Shown here piece after piece: positions 29,228-40,200 of a stretch of 64,000 nt of DNA. The translations under genes were made by a program, and so were the position numbers. Location: positions 248,001 to 312,000 of the forward strand of contig JAQGBZ010000005.1 of NCBI GenBank assembly GCA_034687125.1, in the 5' to 3' direction. Each line of letters opens with the position of its first letter. Within the stretch, counting starts at the first letter, position 1. The notes beneath the pieces are model-generated. The model was not told the DNA's origin, made no database searches, and saw only the letters and a list, made by a program, of their open reading frames with translations. This stretch comes from Neelides folsomi (Eukaryota > Arthropoda > Collembola > Neelipleona > Neelidae).

Positions 29228-31448
29228 ACCCTTTGTTATAATACTAAATCAAAATCAATTATAACCACCAAACTAATATGATACTTTTCAAATGTGACAT
29301 TAGAATCCAAAATTTCCCCTAATCATCTGTAAAATTACACTTCCATGAAGTTCTAAAAAAGGTGTGTCAATTTTTTAGCCTCATCTTTCCCCGCTTCCTA
29401 AAATCATGAAACAACGTCGATTGAAATCTTGCTCCGTCAATGTTATTAATATGTGTCTACTCTAACACTGCTTTTAATTTTCAAAATATAATAATTATTA
29501 CACCAACATCCTATATTATATTTAAATTGGTATCATTTTTGTACACACGCCCTTAATACCTAATAATATCAACCTTGCGAATTTGCAAATCGTAATGAAT
29601 TTTATTTATTTTCCTTTAATTTAATAGTCCTTAATTTTTAATAGAAATAGTATTTGTTTGATATAATCTAATTGAAATATGAGGAATATTGTATATATTA
29701 TAAAAATATATTATTATTAATAGTGTAAGTGTACTTTTAAATTCTTAAATATTATTACACTTATATTATTCAAGATACTACGAAGGAACCAAAAGTTTGC
29801 GTTCCGTTATAAATAAAAGGGCATATTCTTCCCTTATGGTCACAGTTTTTTAATTCCGCCCAATGGCATGATTCCTTACGAAAGTAATGAACAAATCAGT
29901 TTTCAGTTTTAATTACAAGTCGGCATAAATCATCAAAGGTCAACTATACTAGAGAAATAATACATGAGATGAATTAGCAGCAGTGCGCTATTGAACTTGA
30001 AAATTAAATTGATAAATTGATCAGATTTGATTGATAAGTATAAGATTAATTATTTTTTATTTACCTCATTATATTACACATCATAGTAGTTAAGTAAATT
30101 GTATATTCTAGCCAATACAGTAGATTTCAATTACAATTACTCATGAATATAACTGGGTCTTTAAGTTAAACATTTTCGCACTCATAATTCATAAATAACT
30201 TCAATACTTAAATTGTCCTTCTCTGGAGTTTAAAGATTCATACACTTTAGGAATACATTTAGTTTAAATGCGTTTTAAGGTCTTAATACAACTAACATAT
30301 AAAAAGTAAATAAGAATTAACTATAAATACAATCTCTACAATATAATCCTTTCTTAAATACATTTGAGACAATTCCATTGGTTAACTTAATGAAATAATC
30401 GAGTCTGAAAGAACTAACAATTTTGATATATGAAGTATAGGGGTATGTGCAGACGTCTGGGATCATGACTTGTATGCCATTTAATGGAAATTGAGTCAAT
30501 TGCGAATTAAAAATTCAAAATTCTGGGATGAGTTAGTTAGGTTAACTTATTGATGTGAGAGTCAAATGTGATTGAAAGCTATACATAAATAGCTAATTAT
30601 TATATTTACAGTTTGAAGCTTTGTCAAGTTCAGCTTTGGGATTATTAATAATGCTCATTCTGTCCTTGGCTAAAAGTTCACTATACCTTTAAGATACCTA
30701 TTTATTATGATAAATTTAATTTAATTATGAATTGTAAATTCATATTATATGAAACACATGAAAGTTACACATAAACATTTAGTCCAAGTTGGTTTTTAAT
30801 CAAAATTAACTCACCAACTCCCATTGCGTCGTTGGATACCTTTAATTACAATTAATAAAATTGAATATGGAACTTGTATGTTTAAATTATTACTTTTTAT
30901 GTGAATTTACAAATTGTATATGAGGAATAAAAGTCTAGTACTAATATCCATCAACATTCCTAGGAGAGTTGTAATAAAAAACGTCAAGATCATTCAACTT
31001 CTCCAATTAAATGTGTAATATGTAATTGTAAGATATAATTTTGAAAAATAAATCTTACGTTATGATTAAATGTATAATTTTTATTCTCATTGTTCCATAT
31101 CAGTATATCAATATCAATATGAATGAATCGATTAATAATTGTAAAAGAGTTTAATTCTTTAATATTTATTTCATGTTTTAATGATACAAAGAATGGAGAT
31201 TTTAATGCAGTTTACATATTTTTAATTATAAAATTAACCCTAAACTCCAAAGTGGATTAAGCTTTATTTTAGTAAGTTAGCCATTAAGAATTTTCCAAAC
31301 GATTTCACCAGAAATATATTTATAATTGATCTACAATTTGTTATGCATTTTACTTAGAAATTTTACCAATTTTGTTTAAATTATTAAATATAAATGAATA
31401 ATTAAATTAAATATTATAATGAAGGGATGGTTGATTGGTGAAGGATTA
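29228..31448. other. convergent spacer with Arf1 and PSMD11 3' UTRs
   Basis: Very AT-rich spacer between two convergent genes. It holds the Arf1 AATAAA at 29812 and a minus-strand polyadenylation signal (TTTATT at 31263) suited to PSMD11. No coding region or element is evident. Confidence 0.6.
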
Positions 31449-33134
31449 TTATGTAAGCCGTTTGGCTTTGTGGTATAAAGCATCCACGACTTTTCCCATG
31501 TTTTGAACGAGCCCAATTGCAGCTTCGTAGGCCTTGTCTGGCTCATTTGAGTCGAATACAACCAGAAGTCCGTTCCCTTGGTCGAGGACGCCAGAAAGCT
31601 TCTTGTCGAGGATCATCTGAGAGAGTTTCAACTCGACTCGTTGTTGGTCAAGGTCAATTTTCTTTGCTATATGTGAAACCTGGACCTTCGAGTAGGGTTC
31701 AATAATCCGAATTAAGTTCTGCTCCATCATTTTGTCATACAAAGTGGCGAGATGAGCTTTGATCACGGGATCATCCTCCAATTGGACTTTAAACTTTTCA
31801 ATTGCATTCTGAAACTCAGCAAGTGAACGTTGTTGGGCTGCAAGGGACACGGCTCTCATGGCTTCGACATCTTCCCCTACATATTTCAAAGCGAGCTTTC
31901 CACTAAGCAATTGAGTTACTTCCTCAGGCCTGCAAAGAATTTTTTTATTTAAAATTAATAAACGAATACTTTACTATTAAAATTTTAATTTCTAATAAAA
32001 ATTAATAAACAATTATAAAATTGAATAGAGAAATTAATTATTATTTACGTGTTTAGCATTATTTTTGAGAGGAGCATGTATTTAAGTGCTTTGAGAGCTA
32101 CTGGGTCTTCGATGCTGTCAAGTCCTTCAAATGCTTCGTAAAAGTAGGAGTAAGCTGTCTTAAAATCTTTTTCATCAGCAGCATGAAGGATACCTGAAAA
32201 CAAGAATAATTAAATTAAATTAATTATTCTAACTTTATTAAATTTATTTGAAAAATATTAGAAAATCATTTAACTTATTAGTACAAAAGTAAGTTAAAAA
32301 TCCTACCTGATTGCAAGTCAAGGGCTGCTTGGATCTTCGGAGGACAATAAATTGAATTGGCAGTGGTTCTTGCAGATGTCAAAGCGGCTCTAGCCCTTGG
32401 AAGATTCCCTAACGAATGATATGTTCTGCTCTCAAGAAGGAGAACTTCAACCAGAAGATTCTTATCATCCATCTTTTTCAACTCTTTCAGAAGAACTGAA
32501 CCCAATGTCAAGGCCTCGGTGAAGTTCTCTTGATCGTAGTACACGGCGATAAGACGAGACTCAAGAGATTGACGAAGGAAACTCCGCTTTTCAGTTCTGG
32601 CCCAATCGATGTATTCTTTGCAAGCTTTGACTTGCTTAACGACTCCTGCTGGCCCGGCATTAATGTCCAGAAACATGTCAACGAGATCTCGGACAAGCTT
32701 TGCTGCCTTCGCTTTACTCACTTTGTCCAAAAATGCTCTCATTTCTTGGATCAAATTGTCAAAGCCGTTGAGTGCCCCATTTGGATCTTCAATTCCTCGA
32801 ACTTTCCACCATTTTGCGGCGTTCATAATCTCTTCTTCGGTTTCGAACCCAGTTGTTTTAATTTCACCAACAGGCTTTTGTTCTTGAACTTCTTCTCTCA
32901 CTGTAAAATAAATATAATTTATCGTTAAAAAGGAACAAGCAAAGAATAACAAATGTAAAAATTACGAGTTTTATAATAACTCTAGAATAAACACGATAAT
33001 AAAATAATAGGTTTTTAAGTGTCAATTTCATTCAAAGTTCGTCGACCATTGAAGAACTTACATGACTTACAATGCTTTTTACTTGCAGGACCTCCGATGT
33101 CCCTCTTGGGGAAAGCAACCTGTGCGCTCGCCAT
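31449..33134 (-). CDS. PSMD11: 26S proteasome lid subunit Rpn6 / PSMD11
   Basis: Exons complement(31449..31929, 32049..32193, 32307..32900, 33071..33134) join in phase to give 427 residues (human 422). From about residue 75 it matches PSMD11 well: [96 protein letters not shown], then the PCI winged-helix part [20 protein letters not shown] and [19 protein letters not shown], ending in AKRLT. Rpn6 clamps the proteasome lid and base together through its N-terminal helical repeats. The first 75 residues ([15 protein letters not shown] onward) do not resemble the usual N-terminus. A minus-strand acceptor ends one base before the ATG and pairs with a donor at 33303, so a 5' UTR intron (33136..33303) is likely. 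Confidence 0.95.
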
Positions 33135-33304
33135 TCTAAAATAACAATAGTTAATTTAACTCTGTATAAAAACTATCAATGAATTTTCACTCGTATATTA
33201 AAATGACTGGTTAAATATTAAATTGTAATAATGTAATGAATGACAATGATATTTTGATCGAATAATTAATATAATCCTTAACAAGCCGCTATTATTCTCT
33301 CACC

Positions 33305-34279
33305 TTTGATTTATCTAAATCTAAATCGAAATAATTGATGTCGACTTTTGCGAATCTTGATTGATCAACGTCGGATATTTGCGGAAGAAATTGTCGGAAT
33401 CGGAAGATGACTTGACTTTTCTCTCACAAATTTTTCAAAAGGACGGCGGTAGCCTCTTTGGCTCCCCTTACAACCCGGCTCATTCGCCAATCAGAAATAT
33501 GTTCCTATTTTTAATTGTGTCCTAATAGACGATTCCCATGAACCAAACAGTTACATGTTATCTTCTCAAGTGGGAAAATGTATATAAAATGTGGAATAAT
33601 AAGTTCCACTTTATAACCACAGTTCCCGGCTGCGCCTTTTGAGCATTTCCCAATTGATTTGGTGGGAAAGCGAAAGGAAGGTGTAAATAAAAGCTTCTCA
33701 ATTCAAGAGCTTTTCATGGCCAAATTCTTGCAAAAAAGGATTTAAAGTGAAGTTGGAACACGAACCCAAATCAGATTTAAACGTAAGTTGATTCATAATC
33801 TCATCTTTGAAATGAAGGTCTCTTGACGTTGGATCGAGCCAAGATCAACTTCTAAAAAGGCTGGAGAGCGGAAGCGGAAGGAAAGTGCAATTTGGGAATA
33901 AAAAATCACTTCTATTTTTAAGGTGGAGCAAAAAGGCTGAATACGGATGGTGGAGAGAGATGTAACGAGCACCTGTCTCCTTCCCGTGTTCTGTACATCT
34001 CCACCCGCATTGCAGTGACGAGATGAGGACGACGGAGCAGAGCGAAAAAACATTATCAATTTAAACCGTTAATTTTTTGGCTCGTGTTAGCGGAGAAGGA
34101 ATCCACTTGGAAGTTCATTCGGAATACAAAGTACGACAGGGAACCTATTCATCTTTATTATCTTCCCTTAATTCTTTTATGCCTTGGTTGGAAAGTGTTT
34201 TAGAGGGAGTCTTAGGTAGTGTGAAAATTATTTAATTATTGATTTGTCGGTGGTTTAACAAGGTAATTAATTTTCTAGG
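33305..34279. promoter_or_regulatory. shared PSMD11/Plp divergent promoter region
   Basis: About 1 kb separates the likely PSMD11 5' UTR exon (GC-richer sequence 33305..33470 on the minus strand, ending in donor AAAG|GTGAGA) from the Plp ATG. A CCAAT box is visible at 33487. GC content rises around 33400-33500 and 33800-34050, as expected of promoters of two broadly expressed genes. A 3' splice site (TTTTCTAG|G) ends one base before the Plp ATG, implying an upstream leader exon; a weak donor (CTTAG|GTAGTG) is at 34216. Exact start sites cannot be read from sequence. Confidence 0.5.
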
Positions 34280-37200
34280 ATGAGTTCGACGACAGAAAGG
34301 AAGAATAAGGAATTCCGGGGAATTCCTCTCCAGCTCGAAATCACTTCCAATGTTGACTTGAGCACATATGAAAGTTCTCCAATTCCACTTCGAAATGCCG
34401 ACTTGAATTCTTACAACTTAAACTCCCCTTTAAGGACCAATGAAGAGCCGTTAGTTTCTCCTGGAAAAGTTTTTTTCGAAAAAAATCCTCTTTCTTCGCT
34501 TCCTGATGTCTCATTCAAAAAAAGTCCCAATGCCAATAAAGTGAGGTTTGACGAAGAATCGCTTCTAAGCATTGAGGGATTCAAAGAAGCTCGAAGCTTT
34601 GGACTTGAAAACATTATAGCTGAATTGAGTGATCCGGAATTTGAAAGGGAAATGGAGGAATATAACGAAATCGATAATACATTTTTGGATAGAGGAACTT
34701 TAAAATCAGACGTTGTTCTCCACCAGGTTTGATTTATTTACGAAATTAGTTTATTCCATTTTATAATAAGTTAAAAACTGCAATGATGAATGTTATAATT
34801 CTCAATTAATATTCTTCTAACACATTCTTTTAAAATTCTTTCAAAATTCTTTTTAGTTACGAGAAGCTACAGAGGCTATTCGACTAAGAGATCAAATGAT
34901 TGAACAATTAGTCAAAGATAAAGATGAATATAAAATAGAAGTTAAAAAATATGAAGTTCAAGTAAGATTTTAATTTTTTCATTTTAATTTAGAATATAAC
35001 AAATTACTTAAGTGAGATACAATTATGATTCAAGCAAATATTAACGATCAACTTATCCCTATTATTGTAAATGGGAATAAATAAAATTTTTAACTTTAGA
35101 TCGAAAAATTAGAAGAAACAATTGACAAACTTCAAGAGAATTTTGAAAAGTCGTATGGTCCAAATGGCTCTGCTTTTGAAATGAGTTCTTATATTAATCC
35201 ACCCAAGGCCAATTCCACCTTGATTTCCGAGATTCCTTACATGCTTAACGAAACTACTATTGAAACACATGAGAGAACATGCCAAACCGAAGAGCTCACA
35301 TATGTAAATAACGGGACTCAAATAGGCAAATTACTGGAGACGGTCGATCAAACAACTCAAGCAAATGAAGAGATAAGCAGGGAAAATCAAAATATTCAAG
35401 TTGAGCTCAGAGCACAATCCAAGGAAGAACATTCGCAAACCAAATGGGCCAAGAAGGATTCCTCAATTTCCACAGACGAAACATTGACTGAAGCTAAAAG
35501 TTGTCAAACTCCGATTCAAGAACTCGATCCTTCAGTTTTGAAGGAAATTGAGGTGAGGATTTTAAAAGAGTTTTCTAAAAAGGCCCTTCCTGAGTTTCTC
35601 TCTCTCAACCCAATGAGAGAATTCACCGTCCAAAACCTCGCAGAATTTTTATGCGCTGTTCAAGAAAAGCAAATTCAAACTATTGAGAATGTCAAAATGG
35701 AACATTCGGTCGATTTAGATAAATTGAACGAAGATAGGATCAATTTAAGCAATGAAATCGAATATTTGAAAGAAACCAATTGTAACCAATTTGAAGAAAT
35801 CCGATCTCTTAAAACTAAAATTGCTCAGGTAAAATATCAATTTATGCTCAATTCCAGGCAATTAATAATTTGCCAGTAAATCTTAACTTTCATTTGCACT
35901 TCTACCTTCTACATGTTATATATTTATTCGATTAAAATTGATTTTTTTCATAGCTTGAAGACTCAAAAATTAGCTACGAAAGAAAATTGACTTCTCTCTC
36001 GGCTCGTTTAACTCCCGAAGGAAGCGAATTGGACGTCCAAAGCGTTTCGTTGGCTGCTGAAGAAATGATTTCTGATGCTCAATTGAATGAAACCCCATTA
36101 AGAGATGATTGTTTGGGAGAAGCTCCTAGCGTTAATTGGATTGGGGACGGCGAAGTTTTGGAACGATCGGGAGGTGGTTCAGTTGAGCCTCCAATTACTG
36201 CAAGTAGCAGTGTAATTGATGATTTAAAACTTCAAGTAAATACCATTTATTATAACATCATACATCATTAAGTTCATCATTATTACAAACTTTATTATCT
36301 TAATTCACAATTTTATTTATTTACGCATTTACTTTAATTTTATCATTTTAATCTCAGCTTATCGACCTTGAGAAGAAATACGAATCCAATAAAAAATATT
36401 TAGAGGAGCAAACCACAGAGAGGGAAGTTGAAAGGGATGAATTTCACAAGGAATTGGAATCACTTCAATTCAGAATAAATTCAGAGCGAAAAGAGAAAGA
36501 AAAACTTGAGGATCTCCTTCTACAGCAAAAGTCTGACTTTGAAGATAATGAAAACAGACTTAAGGAAGCTTACAATTACGAACAGGAGCTCATTGCCAAT
36601 TCTGAAAAACTTGAAGATGAATTAAGATCAGCAGTGGAAAAGGTAGGCTCTATTATTACATGATCTGAATTACTATTTGAATCCCATTAATTTTTCCTAA
36701 TCTTGACCTTCATGTGGATTTAGATTGAGGAGCTTAGAGACATCATCAAAGAACACGAAGTTCAAATTGACTCAGCTGCTGAAGATGTGAAGATCCTTCA
36801 AGAGCAAAACGTTTACTTTAGAAAAGAGTTGGAGAAAAAGGCAGAGCTTCTGAAAGAAAAAGAAGATTTAATGAACCAAACACAAGATACGATTCAAACT
36901 GTAACAAGTGATCTCACAGAAGAATTATACGCTCAGGTGGAAAAAATTTTCACAATTTAATAGTTTATCAATTTATCATTAAATTAGCTAGTCTATTTAC
37001 ATAAGTTATAATTATTACAAGAAGAACACAATACTACAAATATATGATATACCTAGCTTATTTTGTTGATATTTGTTAATCCTTAAATTGATTTTGCTAA
37101 CAGATTGAGGATTTGAGTAAAAAGTTTGAAAAGAAATTGGTTGAAATGGACAATTTCCAATGGACAAATAGACCAGACAGTGGATGTTCTGGTGGAATAT

Positions 37201-40200
37201 CAAATTCAACCGAAGACGTATCTGTCAGGTATTATAAATACTTTACTATTTAATTATTAATTAATTAAAAAATTATTAATTAAAAAACTAGACTGTTGAA
37301 TTTACCAAATTTTGAATTTTAGAGAATTGACCATAATAAACAGAGAAAGGAAAGAATGGAGCCCCGTCGAGGCTTCTTCAATTATTTCAAAAGGCCTTCA
37401 AAATTTGGACTCGCATTTCGACAGCTTGGTTCGATTTGAAGAAGTTATTATTAAGAAATTGAAAGATACCGAAATGAGGTTCACCGTTGCTTCTAAGAAA
37501 CTTAAGGTATTCTACTTCTTGTTCCAGTTCCATGCCATTTTACTGGTTTCAAAAGAAGTATATGTTTAATGATTTATTTACATTTACATTATTTTAAATG
37601 AAGGAATTGGAGAGTCAGCGACAAGTTTACCAACAAAAATGCCAAGAACAGATTGCAGTAATATCTGACTTGGAGGGTCGGTTGGATCAATTCAGATTTG
37701 AACCTTCGCCCAATGCAGTTACTCTTAGAGGACTCAAAGCGAGAGTTGTCGCACTCAACCAAGAGCTTGAAGAATATAAAGGGAAACTTGAGCTTAAAGA
37801 AATTGAGGTATAAATATTAAGAAACAATCTAAGTTTTCAATTTAATATAATAATTTAATTAATCACAATGAAACCAAAACCAAACAGATTACAATTATAT
37901 ATTGAGCAATCAAAAAATAATAATTGTTTTCATTCTTTACAGATGCAAGATTTGAGCAACAAAAATGCTGCAAATCAAGCTCTCTTACTAAATACAAAAA
38001 ATCGCGAAACTCCAACGACTGTTGGAAAATCCACCGCTGGAGTTCAAACTGAAAGGAATGAACAAAAAACGAATTCTACACAAACTAGAATGAACTTGAA
38101 GGCTGCCACAAGAGAATCAGGGATGCAAACAGTAAACAATTTGCATAGCAGTCCGCACTTCGACACTTTGGATTTATCAACGATCCAAGGTGGACCTCCG
38201 CCCAAACACTCAACTCCGAATGACTATGATGCTCCAAAGGGGAAAGTTCGATCCAAGAAATTGGAATCCCGAACTTTAATTTCCACCTTGACTTTAGAAG
38301 AAAATCCAAAGTCTCCAGAAATCCTAAGGACTGAAATCACCCGAAATGCTTCAATTCAATCAGAGCAAAAAAGTAACAAATTCAAAACTGTGTCATTTGA
38401 AGATCCACAAGAATCCATAAAGGTAAATTGACATTTTTATTCATTTAATATTTTTTACTGTAAAATTCGCTTGTTTTAGTTTAGTCTTGGTAATTATTTT
38501 TGTTATATGGTTTATACGAGTTTAGAAATCTTAAATTTTTTTACACATTAGTTAATTTTTCTTAATTTTAATAATCAAAATTGTTAAGTGATATATCTTA
38601 AAATGGGTGAAAGGAGGGGTAGTTGTGGTCGTGACATCTATTCTGAAATCCCATGTTTCATTGGGAAATCAATTAAAAAGCAAATTCAGAGTGATTATGT
38701 TTCTAACAAAGTAAAATGTCCTAACCTTTGTGGCCCTGTCTTTAAGTCACCTTATGGACTTCTGAGCTCAAGACCAATCTTCAACCAGTGTCGTGTGGAT
38801 GGTGGGACTCCAACAATCTGCACCTCTCGTGGGATTGGAGTTCTCTTCGAATATAAAGAAACACCATCACTAACTGAAAGGGCCATTTCTACGAGTACAC
38901 TTCACAGCATCGATTCGATCAATGACATCAGATCTTGGGGACTTTGCAAAGACTCACGAAGAACTTATTTTAACGAGCATTTGAGTCTTAAGCGTGCAAA
39001 TTTCCTACGAAATAGATCGAATTCTGCTAGACAAACTGAACAAGAAAATCCAACAGAAGACAATCCAAATCGAGAGAATTCTTTTAATCCTTCTAGAGTA
39101 ATTAACAGTCCTCCAGACAGCTCTCGATCAAGGGTCATCAACAATTCTTCAGGCAACTCTCGATCAGGGGTCATCAACAATCCTTCAGACAACTTTCGAT
39201 CAAGGGTGATCAATAATCCTTCAGGAAATTCTCAATCAAGGATGATTAATAATCCTTCATCTTCAAGCAATCGGCCAGAAAATTTGGATAATGTCCCTTC
39301 AGCTCAATCCAAATTGATAAAAAATCCATCAAAATCCGTGACAAATAACACAAACAGAATACCTGAATTGAAATCTAACAAACCATCACCTTCGAATCCA
39401 GCGATCAATTCAAAACCTTCGACTGTCATTGGGGAGGATAAATCAAGAGTCGGGAATTCAAATCCAAATTTTAAATCTGTTGGATCAACTAAAAGCATTG
39501 TTCAGCCAGAAACATCCACTACTGTTCCTTTTAGCAAAACTAACATTGGGGCGATGCCTTCTACTTCAAAGAGTCAGTTGGAGAATCAGAACGTTTCAAG
39601 TTTGTTCTCAAGACTTGAAAATGAACAACAATCTTCATCAACTCCTTCAAATGTTTACAACCCACCTGATGACACGATTCGCAGAGGACCTTCTAAAGTG
39701 AAATTTCAAAATCATGGATCAAATTTATCAAATCAATTTGATGAAATTCAAGCTTCTCAAATTATTGACTCAAAGAGTCGAAATCAAAGTTCAAGGGCTA
39801 TTTCTGAAGGATCTCAACAAATTCCACTTGAGGCACAATTAGATTCAAAGAGGAATTCATTTGAAGAAGAAGGACTACCGGGGTCTCATGGCATGATTTC
39901 TAATTTAGATCGCATTGAGGTATTTTAAATAGGACTGATTTATAAAAGATTGAGACGTTAAATGTGTAATTTAATTAAATAAATGTTATTAAGTTTATTG
40001 TAAGTTATTAAATACTATGATAAATGATAATGTTTTTAAGAGTTTATTATGTTGGTTTCAATATTTTCATACAATAAATTAAGACTGGGTTTTTTTTATA
40101 GATTCTGTTAATTTTAAAATTTTTTTATTTTAGGGATTTGCTGATAATTCAGAAATTGAAGACGCAATGGGTGACCCGGATGAAACGTTAAATTATGCCT

